A stretch of 64,000 bases of DNA from Thauera butanivorans NBRC 103042 (GCF_001591165.1 NZ_BCUG01000011.1:62001-126000); one strand, 5' to 3'. Positions 43,650 through 52,381 are shown, counted from the stretch's first letter. Notes: generated by a model not told the origin, from the letters alone. A program made the numbers and translations.

Positions 43650-44423
43650 ATGCGAATATTCGGAGACGAAGAAAAGAAAATAATTCGGAAGATTAATACC
43701 GGTGACGGCTTTGCTAGAAACCTGATTAACATCTTTGAGAGCATAAAGAACCTTCCACATGTGCGAGTGAAGGTTAACAAAGCATCTATGTCCGCAGAAT
43801 TGTTATTTGAGTGCCAGAGTTCTCAGCCGACTAGTGGTGAGATTCAGTATGCAATAAAAGAGCATCAAGACATCATCGAAAAGCTTATAGTGCATTTGGT
43901 TCTGTTGAGGCACCTAGAGAAAGAGGAACTCGCAACATTTTTTGAGCCAGCACAGAATAACCAGAATGTAATAGAATTTGGGGCAGGGGCTGTAAATATG
44001 CCTTCGTTCTCAATGGCAATTAACGACGCAACATTGATCAAGCTTCTCGCGGAATATGTTAATAAAGAAATCGTTCCAGCTCCTTCTCTTCGTCATTTAG
44101 AGAAAAATGATTTCCGGTCGGACGAAGAGCTACGATTTATAAGGCAGCAGCGTACTACTTGGTCAGCTATCGCCGTAACGTTCTTAATTGGGGTAATGGG
44201 TATATATAACGGATACCAAGTTTATTCGTTTCAAAAGGTACAGGCAGAGCAGTCTTCTGAAGATATCAATGAAATGGTGGCTGCCATTAATAATGGGTTT
44301 GACTCACTTAATGTATCAGGGGTATACCCGCATTCAGAGCTAGAAAGAATTGCAAATGAACTTTCGCAATTAAACTTGGCTATCGAAAGCTGGTCGCAAT
44401 CTGGCTCGGCATCGGAAGAATGA
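43650..44423 (+). CDS. Hypothetical protein of integron cassette 1, one membrane segment
   Basis: Not recognised. It has 257 residues starting MRIFGDEEKKIIRKIN after ACGAGG; a GTG at 43581 is an alternative start. A soluble N-terminal part (about 1-170) is rich in Lys/Glu/Asn. One transmembrane segment lies near 182-202 (AIAVTFLIGVMGIYNGY), and a polar, possibly coiled C-terminal part follows. Codon use is AT-rich, unlike all flanking genes. The stop codon lies four bases before an attC site, so this is the gene of a cassette. Confidence 0.75.
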   Translation: MRIFGDEEKKIIRKINTGDGFARNLINIFESIKNLPHVRVKVNKASMSAELLFECQSSQPTSGEIQYAIKEHQDIIEKLIVHLVLLRHLEKEELATFFEPAQNNQNVIEFGAGAVNMPSFSMAINDATLIKLLAEYVNKEIVPAPSLRHLEKNDFRSDEELRFIRQQRTTWSAIAVTFLIGVMGIYNGYQVYSFQKVQAEQSSEDINEMVAAINNGFDSLNVSGVYPHSELERIANELSQLNLAIESWSQSGSASEE

Positions 44424-44426
44424 ATA

Positions 44427-44499
44427 TAACAATCGGCTGCACAGCGACCGTTTTTCCGCCGCTTTCGCGGCTCCAAACCGGCGCGTGAGCCGGGCGTTA
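44427..44499 (+). repeat. Integron attC recombination site
   Basis: Outer TAAC (44427-44430) pairs with GTTA (44496-44499). Inside, CGGCT-G-CAC-A-GCG (44434-44446) pairs with CGC-GTG-AGCCG (44482-44492), leaving an unpaired G and A on one arm as is typical of attC bottom-strand hairpins. The centre is a variable hairpin. The R' box reads GCGTTAG and the next gene starts 18 bases later, as in cassettes. Confidence 0.8.
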
Positions 44500-44516
44500 G
44501 CCACCTACAAAGTCCT

Positions 44517-45242
44517 ATGACATCTCAAACATCAGACAAACTTGCTGTTCTCATAGATGCTGATAACGCTCAGGCAAGCATTGCGCCTGAGCTCCTAGCG
44601 GAAATTTCTCAGTACGGTACAGCGACGGTGAAAAGAGCTTACGGCGACTGGACTACTCAAAATCTAGTTGGCTGGAAAGAAACACTTCACAATCACGCCA
44701 TCCAGCCAGTGCAGCAGTTCAGATTCACTGTTGGGAAGAATGCAACAGATTCCGCTCTAATCATCGATGCCATGGATCTCCTTCATAGCGGAACCGTAGA
44801 TGGTTTCTGCTTGGTATCCTCCGACAGCGATTTCACTCGTCTTGCAACGAGAATCCGAGAAGCAGGATTCTCTGTATATGGATTCGGCGAAAAAAAGACC
44901 CCTCGCCCTTTTGTTGCAGCTTGTGATAAATTCGTCTTTACGGAGATCCTTCGACCACAAGTAAAAGACATTGAATCTGCGTCACCTCCGGCTTCAGAGG
45001 AACCGCTTCAGCCACTACTCACTTCTGCTATCAATGGAGCAGCCCGTGAGGACAGATGGGCCGCTCTATCTGCGGTTGGTTCTCTTATCATGAAGGCAAA
45101 TCCATCGTTTGACCCTAGAAACTATGGCTATCAGAAGCTAGGCGAGTTGGTGCGCGCGCAGACTTATCTGGAAACCAAATCCATTCCTGTTGGCGATGGC
45201 TCTCCGAACGTACATATTTATGTCCGGCGCAAAAATGGCTAA
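44517..45242 (+). CDS. NYN-domain nuclease with LOTUS/OST-HTH domain (integron cassette 2)
   Basis: Predicted PIN-like RNase. It has 241 residues. The NYN domain (about 8-145) has acidic catalytic-type positions in LAVLIDADNAQAS, ALIIDAMDLLHSG and VSSDSDFTRLATRIREAG. The C-terminal part (about 170-240, LIMKANPSFDPRNYGYQKLG then ELVRAQ) is an OST-HTH/LOTUS RNA-binding domain. The start lies 18 bases after the attC R' box. The stop TAA is inside CTAACAATTCC, which looks like the first bases of its own attC site, though the second arm was not found. The role is unknown; the architecture suggests RNA processing or defence. Confidence 0.85.
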   Translation: MTSQTSDKLAVLIDADNAQASIAPELLAEISQYGTATVKRAYGDWTTQNLVGWKETLHNHAIQPVQQFRFTVGKNATDSALIIDAMDLLHSGTVDGFCLVSSDSDFTRLATRIREAGFSVYGFGEKKTPRPFVAACDKFVFTEILRPQVKDIESASPPASEEPLQPLLTSAINGAAREDRWAALSAVGSLIMKANPSFDPRNYGYQKLGELVRAQTYLETKSIPVGDGSPNVHIYVRRKNG

Positions 45243-45631
45243 CAATTCCCCAAGGGGCTTCCCGTCACTGTTTTCTGCAGACAGCACCGTTAATCATGCA
45301 CGCATCTTCTTCTCTGGCTGATCACGCCTGGGCGTGACCGCTTCTTGACTGCCAGCATCGCAATGGACAAGGACAAAACAGACTGCCTTTCCTCAATCGG
45401 CCTTGTTCGGCACACACGTGCCGGGGCCATGCGACTAACCGCTCCGGCTGGCCTCAATCACTCGTCGGCGCGGCCACCGCTTTCTCGGCCACTTCACCCC
45501 CACTGGCGCCACGCCTCGGGCTTGTACTGGCGGAAGTGGGAAGTCCCTTTGTAGTTATTCGCGGGGAGCGTGTATTGACAATATCGCTACAAATACTAGA
45601 CTGACCTCCTTTCCAGGCTACGAGGTTCGCC
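45243..45631. other. Spacer after the cassette insert
   Basis: About 390 bases. Composition returns to GC-rich within 100 bases. No gene was accepted. On the minus strand a short tail (HFRQYKPEAWRQW before a stop, about 45480-45560) could be the end of a lost gene, weakly. The final 60 bases carry the promoter region of the following toxin-antitoxin pair. Confidence 0.4.
45570..45600 (+). promoter_or_regulatory. Toxin-antitoxin promoter/operator region
   Basis: TTGACA at 45575-45580 is a consensus -35. It lies within the palindrome ATTG-A-CAAT (45574-45582), a possible binding site for the ribbon-helix-helix antitoxin. A clear -10 at the standard distance was not found. Confidence 0.4.
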
Positions 45632-45931
45632 ATGCCGCTCCCCCGCTCCGCGGTGCATAAGGCCGCGACAAAGGACGAAGTCATCCAGATTCGCGCCCCC
45701 AGGCAGGCCAAGGCGCTGTTCGGCCAGGCGGCGGCCCTGCGCGGGCAGAAGCTTTCCGAATTCATGCTCGACTGCGCCTACCGCCAGGCCGAGGCAACCT
45801 TGCTCGACCAGCGCACCTTCTTTCTCGACGAAGCTGCCCATGCGCGTTTTCTGGACTTGCTCGACGCTCCGCCCGCCCTTTCCGCCGACGCGGCACGACG
45901 GCTGCAACGCAAGGCACCGTGGGAAGCGTAA
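45632..45931 (+). CDS. DUF1778 antitoxin (TacA type)
   Basis: Antitoxin of a GNAT-toxin module. It has 99 residues: an N-terminal ribbon-helix-helix (KDEVIQIRAPRQAKALFGQA, then ALRGQKLSEFML), and a C-terminal toxin-binding tail with LDQRTFFLDEAAHARFLDLL and DAPP, as in the DUF1778/TacA family. It lies 13 bases overlapping the toxin gene, in the usual antitoxin-first order. It probably represses its own promoter. Confidence 0.9.
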   Translation: MPLPRSAVHKAATKDEVIQIRAPRQAKALFGQAAALRGQKLSEFMLDCAYRQAEATLLDQRTFFLDEAAHARFLDLLDAPPALSADAARRLQRKAPWEA

Positions 45932-46443
45932 ACGCGCCTGTGCTCGGCAGGCCGGAGCCGCTTGCTCTGCATCACGACGTTTCGCGCTTCGGCAACGGCC
46001 GTCATCCCTCGCTTGACCACTGGCTGCACGATCAGGCGCGGCGCAGCGAAGGTTTGTCGGCCCGAAGCTACGTCGTCTGCCCGCTGGCCGAACCAGACCG
46101 CGTGGTCGGCTATTTCTCCATCGCCACCGCGCTGGAGCAGCGCAACGCGCTACCTTCCGCCAAATTGCGCCAGAACATGCCGGAGCGCGTGCCGCTCCTG
46201 CTCATCGCCCGGCTGGCCGTCGATACCGAATGGCAAGGCCGGGGGGTGGGGTCGGCGCTGCTCGCGGATGCGTTGCGCCGCTGCCTTGCTGCATCCGAAA
46301 TCGCCGGGGTGCGTGGTGTCATCGTGCATGCGATCGACACCACTGCCGCTGCGTTCTATCTGGCGCACGGTTTCATCCTCTCGCCGCTGGGCGAACATGT
46401 CCTCTTGATGCCCATCGAAACGGTACGGGGCATATTGTCGTGA
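45919..46443 (+). CDS. GNAT acetyltransferase toxin (TacT type)
   Basis: Toxins of this family acetylate the amino group of aminoacyl-tRNA and stop translation. It has 174 residues from a GTG inside the antitoxin gene. The acetyl-CoA-binding region LLIARLAVDTEWQGRGVGSA then LLADALRR is typical of TacT, as are GYFSIAT and the C-terminal FYLAHGFILSP with the conserved tyrosine. The gene is intact. It sits directly beside the integron cassette insert. Confidence 0.9.
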   Translation: MGSVNAPVLGRPEPLALHHDVSRFGNGRHPSLDHWLHDQARRSEGLSARSYVVCPLAEPDRVVGYFSIATALEQRNALPSAKLRQNMPERVPLLLIARLAVDTEWQGRGVGSALLADALRRCLAASEIAGVRGVIVHAIDTTAAAFYLAHGFILSPLGEHVLLMPIETVRGILS

Positions 46444-46505
46444 GCCGGGGCTGGAAAACCGTGGGTTGTCCCGTGTGGCGCTGAAGCCGTAAGGCCTGGC
46501 CGGCG

Positions 46506-47270
46506 TCACATCCATTGGGCTCCGTCTGGAGCTTGATCCGGCCACACCCCTAGTTCGACGAGCTGTTTCGTCGCCGCCTCGGCCCAGCCGCGATTCGCCG
46601 CCGGGCTGGCCGGACTCGGGTGCAGCACACGCCCAAACTTGATACCCGCCGCACCGCTCAACGCCTCCATGGCACGCTTCTCGGCCCAGTTGCCGATGCC
46701 GATCACCCATTCCGGCTGCAAGGCATCGATCAGCGTGCGCAGGTGGATGTCGCAGGCGGCCAGCAGCGGACGCTGCTCGGCCGCAAGCAGCTTGTCCGGC
46801 GTGAGATTGCGTCCGCCTTCGAAGAACATCAGCGGGCAGTAGTTGGCGACGAAGTGTTCGGCGAAGAAGGCTTCCGGCGTGCCGAAGCGTTCGCGGAACA
46901 GGCCCCACAGGCGTTGGCCGCTGACTTCGGAGCGGGTGCAGGCGAAGCCTTCGACCGGGCGCTTGGGGTTGGTCTCGCGCGGCTGGCCGACCGGGCCTTC
47001 CAACTCCAGCCAGTCGCGCGCGCTGGCGATCTCGCCGAAAGGCACGCCGATCTGCGCCATGCCGAAGGGCCCCGGGTTCATGCCGACGAAGACCACGCGC
47101 TTGCGCCCTTCGCCGTAGCGCTCCAGGTAGCGGCGATGCACTTCCCAGGCGTAGTCGAGCGGGTTGTAGACGTGGGTGACGGGCGCCGAGAAGCGCATCG
47201 CGTCGACTTCGGCCGACAGTTTGCGGGCGGCGTCGATGAGGATGGGGGCGGTGTGGGTGCTTGAAGTCAT
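46506..47270 (-). CDS. SMUG-type uracil-DNA glycosylase
   Basis: Removes uracil and oxidised pyrimidines from DNA. It has 254 residues. The catalytic-site motif VVFVGMNPGPFGMAQIGVPF and the C-terminal LHPSPASPAANRGW identify the single-strand-selective (SMUG1-like) branch of the uracil-DNA glycosylase superfamily. It lies alone, convergent with the toxin gene, ending about 60 bases from it. Confidence 0.88.
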   Translation of the reverse strand: MTSSTHTAPILIDAARKLSAEVDAMRFSAPVTHVYNPLDYAWEVHRRYLERYGEGRKRVVFVGMNPGPFGMAQIGVPFGEIASARDWLELEGPVGQPRETNPKRPVEGFACTRSEVSGQRLWGLFRERFGTPEAFFAEHFVANYCPLMFFEGGRNLTPDKLLAAEQRPLLAACDIHLRTLIDALQPEWVIGIGNWAEKRAMEALSGAAGIKFGRVLHPSPASPAANRGWAEAATKQLVELGVWPDQAPDGAQWM

Positions 47271-47362
47271 GAAGATCGGAACGGGAGGCCGGCAGAAGGG
47301 TCGAGTTTAGCGGACTGCCCATCGCTGCGTGCCATGGGCCAGCGATGAGGACGGTGGCCGAT

Positions 47363-47689
47363 TCAGGGGAGCAGGAACTTCAGCAGATACAGCGTCGCCA
47401 TGCCGGCGGCGATGGTCGCCAGCACGTTGCGGGTGCGCCAGGCGACGATGACGGCGGCGAGCGCGGCCCAGGGGCGGGGCGTGTCGAAGGCGAACTGGAC
47501 GTCGCCGCCGTGCACGAACAGCGCGCTGGCGGTCAGCGCAGCGAAGCTGGCCGGGGCGATGTGTCGGCACAGCGCATGCAGCCAGCCCGGCAACGCGTGT
47601 TTGGCGAAGAAACCGATCATCGCGTAGCGGTACAGGAAGGTCAGGATGCCGACGACGACCAGCAGGGCGAGCAGTATGGGTGTGCTCAT
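47363..47689 (-). CDS. azlD: Branched-chain amino acid exporter small subunit AzlD
   Basis: Small membrane subunit partnering AzlC in export of branched-chain amino acids. It has 108 residues with about four membrane segments; the AzlD pattern LTFLYRYAMIGFFAKHALPG and LHALCRHIAPASFAALTA is clear. The ATG at 47689 overlaps the azlC stop (ATGA), showing a coupled pair. Confidence 0.88.
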   Translation of the reverse strand: MSTPILLALLVVVGILTFLYRYAMIGFFAKHALPGWLHALCRHIAPASFAALTASALFVHGGDVQFAFDTPRPWAALAAVIVAWRTRNVLATIAAGMATLYLLKFLLP

Positions 47690-48432
47690 GCGGCGGACTC
47701 CTGCTTCACGCGCTCCAGCCGGCGCACCGTCCATACGCCGGCGAGCAGGCCGAGCAGGATCGCTGCAACCAGGCCGAGCTTGTAGGGCAGGCCGGCGAAG
47801 GCTAGCGCACCCAGGCCGGCGACCAGTGCCGCGGCGCGGCCGGCGCGTTCGCGCAACAGCAGGGTGAGCAGGGCGATGAAGGTCAGCGGCACGGCGAAGT
47901 CCAGCTCCCACTCGGCAGGGATGGTGGCGCCGAACAGCAGCCCGGCAGCGGTGGAGAGCTGCCAGCCGGCCCACAGCGTGAAGCCGGCGCCGAAGAAGTA
48001 CCAGTGGCGCAGATCGGCGCCGTCATCACGCTGGGCGGTGTCGGCCGCGTGCCGCTGGTAGCGCAGCACGGCCACGGCGTAGGCTTCGTCGGTCAGCAAA
48101 TAGGCGAGCAGCAGGCGCCAGCGGCGGGGCAGGTGGCGGACGTATTCGGCCATCGAGGCGCTGTACAGCACGTGGCGCAGGTTGAGCAGGCCGGAAGTAA
48201 GTGCGATCGGCAGCGCACCGGCACCGGCCGCCAGCATCTGCACGATGACGAGCTGGGCCGCACCGGCGAAGACCATGGCCGACGCCAACTGCGCGACCCA
48301 GGCCGGTACGCCGGCGGCGAGCGCGGCGATGCCGTAGATCATGCCGAAGGGGATGACGCCCAGCAGCAGCGGTGCTTCGCCGCGGCAGCCGGCGAGGAAT
48401 TCGCCGCTCGCGCTTGTGGCCTTCCCTGCCAT
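47686..48432 (-). CDS. azlC: Branched-chain amino acid exporter large subunit AzlC
   Basis: Large membrane subunit of the AzlCD (BrnFE-like) exporter. It has 248 residues with the family opening LLLGVIPFGMIYGIAALAAG, FAGAAQLVIVQML and SGLLNLRHVLYSASMAEYVR. The ATG shares one base with the ampG stop (TGATG), so ampG-azlC-azlD appear translationally coupled despite unrelated roles. Confidence 0.9.
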   Translation of the reverse strand: MAGKATSASGEFLAGCRGEAPLLLGVIPFGMIYGIAALAAGVPAWVAQLASAMVFAGAAQLVIVQMLAAGAGALPIALTSGLLNLRHVLYSASMAEYVRHLPRRWRLLLAYLLTDEAYAVAVLRYQRHAADTAQRDDGADLRHWYFFGAGFTLWAGWQLSTAAGLLFGATIPAEWELDFAVPLTFIALLTLLLRERAGRAAALVAGLGALAFAGLPYKLGLVAAILLGLLAGVWTVRRLERVKQESAA

Positions 48433-49961
48433 CAGTCGTCCATCGCCGGATCGACCTTCGGCCGCCCCAGGCGCTGGAGCGCGTCGCGCAGCCACCATAC
48501 CATCGCCACGCCGGGCACGGCGACGATGATGGAGAAGATGAAGAAGGCCGGCCAGCCGATGCTTTGCGACAGCACGCCGGACAGCGGGCTGACGTAGATG
48601 CGGCCGACCGCGGCGAAGGCCGACAGCATGGCGTAGTGGGTGGCGCTGAAGTGCTGGTTGCACAGGCCCATCAGCAGCGCGACGAAAGCGACCGTGCCCA
48701 TGCCGCCGCTGATGTTCTCGCCGGCGATCACCGCCAGCAGCAGCAAGTCGAGCGCCGCGGGGGCGTCCAGCGAGACGATGCCCCAGTCGAAGGCCGGCAC
48801 CATCACCGCGCCCCAGGCGCCTTTGCCGAGCTGCGCAAGCAGGTAGAAGCCGAAGTTCGACACCAGTTGCAGCACGCCGAACAGCAGCAGCGAGCGGTAC
48901 AGCGCCAGCCGCGTCATGATCAGCCCGCCGATGAAGGCGCCGAGGATGGTGAGCCAGATGCCGATGACCTTGTTGGCGATGCCGACTTCTTCCTGCGAGA
49001 AGCCCATGCCCTTGATCAGGAAGGGCGTGGTCAGGCTGCCGGCGAAGGCGTCGCCGAGCTTGTAGAGGATGATCAGCGCCAGGAAGGCGGCCGCGCCCTG
49101 TTGGGCGAAGTAGCTCGACAGCGAGCGGTTCAGGGTTTCGAAGCCGGCACGGCGTGCGGCCCACCAGGCCAGTGGCAGAGCCAGCGCGATCTCGGCGAGG
49201 ACGAACAGCAGCTGGATCCAGCGGTTGGCGTCGTCGGGGTCGAGCCCGAGCAGGATCAGCGCCTGGCGGGCGATCCAGTAGCCGGCGGCGACGCCGCACA
49301 GCATCGCGGCGAAGCCGATCAGTTCGCGCCTGGGGTCGGAATCGAGCGGTTTCAGCGCCGCCGACACCCGCGGCAGCGCCAGCAGCGAGACGATGCCGCA
49401 GCCCAGCATCAGCAGCGCCATGGTCTGGTACACCCGTGGCCACGAGGCCCACTGGCCGGCCCAGATCAGCGCGATGCCGCCGGACAGGATCATCGCCAGG
49501 CGGTAGGCGAAGACGTGCACCGAGGCGCCCAGGCCGCGTTCGTCCTCGGGCAGCAGGTCGGTGCGGTAGGCGTCGACGACCACGTCCTGCGAGGCCGACA
49601 GGAACGCGACCAGCACCGCGGCGGCGGCGAACAGGCCGGGCGTGGTGGTCGGCGACAGGCTCGCCATCCACCACAGCAGCGCCGCGAGCGCGAACTGGGT
49701 CAGCGCCAGCCAGCCGCGGCGGCGGCCGAGCCAGGGCGGCTCGAAGCGGTCCATCAGCGGCGCCCACAGGAACTTGAAGGTGTAGGGCACGCCGACCAGG
49801 CCGAAGAAGCCGATGGTGGCGAGATCGACGCCGTCGACCGTCAGCCAGGCCTGCATTGCCTGGCCGGTCAGCGCCAGCGGCAGGCCGGAAGCAAAGCCGA
49901 GCACCAGGATGGCGGACAGGCGCCAGGTACGAGCGAAAGCGAGGGGATGAGAGGCGGGCAA
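48432..49961 (-). CDS. ampG: Muropeptide permease AmpG (MFS)
   Basis: Imports anhydro-muropeptides for peptidoglycan recycling. It is a twelve-segment MFS protein with ILVLGFASGLPLALTGQAMQ, VGVPYTFKFLWAPLMDRF and SASQDVVVDAYRTDLL, all typical of AmpG. No ATG is near the expected start; the TTG at 49961 (509 residues, close to the usual 490) is proposed, with a weak ribosome site. The frame is open to 50105. Confidence 0.88.
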   Translation of the reverse strand: MPASHPLAFARTWRLSAILVLGFASGLPLALTGQAMQAWLTVDGVDLATIGFFGLVGVPYTFKFLWAPLMDRFEPPWLGRRRGWLALTQFALAALLWWMASLSPTTTPGLFAAAAVLVAFLSASQDVVVDAYRTDLLPEDERGLGASVHVFAYRLAMILSGGIALIWAGQWASWPRVYQTMALLMLGCGIVSLLALPRVSAALKPLDSDPRRELIGFAAMLCGVAAGYWIARQALILLGLDPDDANRWIQLLFVLAEIALALPLAWWAARRAGFETLNRSLSSYFAQQGAAAFLALIILYKLGDAFAGSLTTPFLIKGMGFSQEEVGIANKVIGIWLTILGAFIGGLIMTRLALYRSLLLFGVLQLVSNFGFYLLAQLGKGAWGAVMVPAFDWGIVSLDAPAALDLLLLAVIAGENISGGMGTVAFVALLMGLCNQHFSATHYAMLSAFAAVGRIYVSPLSGVLSQSIGWPAFFIFSIIVAVPGVAMVWWLRDALQRLGRPKVDPAMDD

Positions 49962-50154
49962 GAGGCGTGGGCGGGCGGCGTGGCGGAACGGCGCATTATC
50001 GCAGATCGGCCAGGCCCCGCCGGCAGATACGGAGCGGTATGGCGAGTCTACACAATTCGATACGTTGCTTGCGTCCGCGGGCGGATGCCTCAACAATGCC
50101 GCCATTCAGCCGAGTTCGGCTGCAGAATTTCCAGCTTCGAGGAGGGAGTCCTTC

Positions 50155-50472
50155 ATGTCGTACACAGTGACCGTGGTATTCGGCGGCAACCGCGAGTACG
50201 AATTTGCGCTGCATGAATCCGCTGTGGCGGGCACGACCAAGGAACAGGCGCGCAGCTGGCTGGCGCAGGAATTCGAGGAACTCGAATGCACCCCGTCCAA
50301 CCCGATGGGCAAGGTGCTGGTGCTGGACATGATCCTCAACGTCGCAAAGTATGGCGGCGAGAGCCGCTTCGAGCAGGCGAGCGAGTGGGCGAAGAAGTTC
50401 GCGCTGGTGACGGCGGCCGCGCTCGATCGCCCGGCTGTCCGCGTCGACGTGGCGGCGTTTACCGTCGGCTGA
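50155..50472 (+). CDS. Small hypothetical protein
   Basis: Not recognised. It has 105 residues starting MSYTVTVVFGGNREYEFAL, with a strong ribosome site (GGAGGGAG) ahead of the ATG. It looks like a compact soluble alpha/beta protein with a helix rich in Glu (KEQARSWLAQEFEELE) and no membrane segment or signal peptide. It is divergent from ampG, which gives it its own promoter in the 190-base gap. Codon use matches the core genome. Confidence 0.75.
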   Translation: MSYTVTVVFGGNREYEFALHESAVAGTTKEQARSWLAQEFEELECTPSNPMGKVLVLDMILNVAKYGGESRFEQASEWAKKFALVTAAALDRPAVRVDVAAFTVG

Positions 50473-50492
50473 TTTCCGAACCTCGTAGCGGG

Positions 50493-50647
50493 GTAGGGTG
50501 GGTGGAGCCGCAGGTGACATCCACCGTTTCAGGGGGGACTCCGGGGTTGGGGTCAATGGGTTGCGGCGCTACCTGTGCGGCCGGCCCCGTCCTGCTTGGC
50601 TGGGGCCGGGGTTGATGGGTTTCGCCGTCGACTCTACCCATCCTACC
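50493..50647. repeat. Dispersed inverted repeat, GTAGGATGGGTAGAGC family, copy 3
   Basis: The left arm GTAGGGTGGGTGGAGCC (from 50493) and the right arm ACTCTACCCATCCTAC (ending at 50646) are imperfect complements, with GGGTTTCGCC as inner motif. The right arm provides the stop codon of metW (50643-50645). Confidence 0.7.
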
Positions 50648-51233
50648 CGGCGCGGCCGAGGCGGTACACCGCCACGCTGGCAAGGAAGTTCGGCTCTTCC
50701 AGTACCAGCTTGCCTTCGTCGAACGCCAGCCGCTCGCGTACCGCGATGCCGTTCATCTCGCACAGCACGTCGAAGTCGGCGATGGTGAAGAAGCGCACGT
50801 TGGGGGTGTTGAACCACTGGTGCGGCAGGCTCTCGGACACCGGCATGCGGCCGTTGAGGATACTCTGGCGGTGGCGCCAGTAGCCGAAGTTCGGAAAGCT
50901 CACCACCGCTTCGCGGCCGACCCGCAGCATCTCGTGCAGGATGCCCTGGGTGTTGTGCATGGCCTGCAGCGACAGGCTCATGATGACGTGGTCGAAGAAG
51001 CCGTCCTCCAGGCCGACGAGGCCTTTCTCCAGGTCCATCTGGATCACGTTGATGCCGTTCCTGACGCTGGCCTGCAGCTTGTCGGGATCGTTCTCGACGC
51101 CGTAGCCCTGCACCTGGCGCACCTCCATCAGGTGTCTGAGCAGCGTGCCGTCGCCGCAGCCGAGGTCGAGCACCTTTTCGCCGGGCTCGATCCATTGCGC
51201 GATCACTTCATGGTCGTAACGGTAGGCGGTCAT
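50643..51233 (-). CDS. metW: Methionine biosynthesis protein MetW
   Basis: Methyltransferase-like protein that activates MetX in methionine synthesis. It has 196 residues with the SAM-type motif EKVLDLGCGDGTLLRHLM, MSLSLQAMHNTQGILHEMLR and FFTIADFDVLCEM. It starts one base after the metX stop, so the two are co-expressed under the SAM-II riboswitch. The last residues (YRLGRAG) and the stop codon abut a dispersed repeat, so the C-terminus may have been altered by it. Confidence 0.93.
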   Translation of the reverse strand: MTAYRYDHEVIAQWIEPGEKVLDLGCGDGTLLRHLMEVRQVQGYGVENDPDKLQASVRNGINVIQMDLEKGLVGLEDGFFDHVIMSLSLQAMHNTQGILHEMLRVGREAVVSFPNFGYWRHRQSILNGRMPVSESLPHQWFNTPNVRFFTIADFDVLCEMNGIAVRERLAFDEGKLVLEEPNFLASVAVYRLGRAG

Positions 51234-51234
51234 G

Positions 51235-52362
51235 TCATACCTCGATGCGGTCGAACCAGGCCGACAGCAGCGCGTGGTAGCGCGTTTCGTCGAGCAGGAA
51301 TGAGTCGTGGCCGGCGGGGCAGTCGATGTCCGCGTAGCTGACGTTGCGCTTGTTGTGCAGCAGCGCATAGACGATCTCGCGCGAGCGTTCGGGCGAGAAG
51401 CGCCAGTCGGTGGTGAAGGAGATCACCAGGAAATCGGCGCTGGCACGCGCCAGCGCGGCCGGCAGGCTGCCGCCGTAGTCGAAGGCGGGGTCGAAGTAGT
51501 CCAGCGCCTTGGTCGTCAGCAGGTAGGTGTTGGCGTCGAAGTAGCCGGCGAACTTGTCGCCCTGGTAGCGCAGGTAGGACTCGATCTCGAACTCGACGTC
51601 GTAGCTGTAGGTGTTGCGGCCGTGGCGCAGGCTGCGGCCGAATTTCTCCGCCATCGAATCGTCGGACAGGTAGGTGATGTGGCCCACCATGCGCGCCAGC
51701 TTGAGGCCGCGCGCCGGCACCACGCCGTGCTCGTAGTAGTGGCCGCCGTGGAACTCGGGGTCGGTCAGGATGGCCTGGCGCGCCACTTCGTTGAAGGCGA
51801 TATTCTGCGCGGTGAGCTTGGGCGCGGCGGCGATCACCGCGACGTGGCCGACGCGCTCGGGAAACTGCAGCGACCACGACAGCGCCTGCATGCCGCCCAG
51901 GCTGCCGCCGACGACCGCGGCGAAGCGTGCTATGCCGAGCCGGTCGGCCAGCCGCGCCTGCGATTCGACCCAGTCCTCGACGGTGACGAAGGGGAAGTCG
52001 GCGCCCCACAGCTTGCCGGTGGCCGGATTGGTCTGGTTGGGGCCGGACGAGCCGTAGCAGCCGCCGAGGTTGTTCACCCCGATGACGAAGAACTTGCGCG
52101 TGTCCAGCGGTTTGCCCGGGCCGATCAGGTTGTCCCACCAGCCGACGTTGTGCGGATCGTCCGCATAGTGGCCGGCAAGGTGGTGCGAGCCCGACAGCGC
52201 GTGGCAGACCAGCACCGCGTTGCTGCGCTCGGCATTGAGCGTGCCGTAGGTCTCGTAGACCAGATGGTAGTTGTCGAGCTGCCCGCCGCTGCGCAGCTTG
52301 AGCGGCTCGGCGAAGTCCGCCCGCTGCGGTGCGACGACCCCGACGGATTGAGCTTGGATCAT
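51235..52362 (-). CDS. metX: Homoserine O-acyltransferase MetX
   Basis: Acylates homoserine (with succinyl- or acetyl-CoA) in the first committed step of methionine synthesis. It has 375 residues of alpha/beta-hydrolase fold. The nucleophile elbow [14 protein letters not shown] lies near residue 150, [12 protein letters not shown] upstream, and the catalytic His in [11 protein letters not shown] near the end. Its leader contains a SAM-II riboswitch and a terminator, so it should be shut off when S-adenosylmethionine is high. Confidence 0.94.
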   Translation of the reverse strand: MIQAQSVGVVAPQRADFAEPLKLRSGGQLDNYHLVYETYGTLNAERSNAVLVCHALSGSHHLAGHYADDPHNVGWWDNLIGPGKPLDTRKFFVIGVNNLGGCYGSSGPNQTNPATGKLWGADFPFVTVEDWVESQARLADRLGIARFAAVVGGSLGGMQALSWSLQFPERVGHVAVIAAAPKLTAQNIAFNEVARQAILTDPEFHGGHYYEHGVVPARGLKLARMVGHITYLSDDSMAEKFGRSLRHGRNTYSYDVEFEIESYLRYQGDKFAGYFDANTYLLTTKALDYFDPAFDYGGSLPAALARASADFLVISFTTDWRFSPERSREIVYALLHNKRNVSYADIDCPAGHDSFLLDETRYHALLSAWFDRIEV

Positions 52363-52381
52363 GTTCGTGCCGTTAAAAACG

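Noticed and set aside
45239-45292. Second attC after the NYN gene (TAAC ... GTTA)
   Set aside because: The outer tetramers are present but the inner arms do not pair; only the first bases look like attC. Treated as truncated or chance.
45454-45765. Minus-strand coding region upstream of the toxin-antitoxin pair
   Set aside because: It overlaps the antitoxin gene and its promoter, and its frame gives no family-like sequence.
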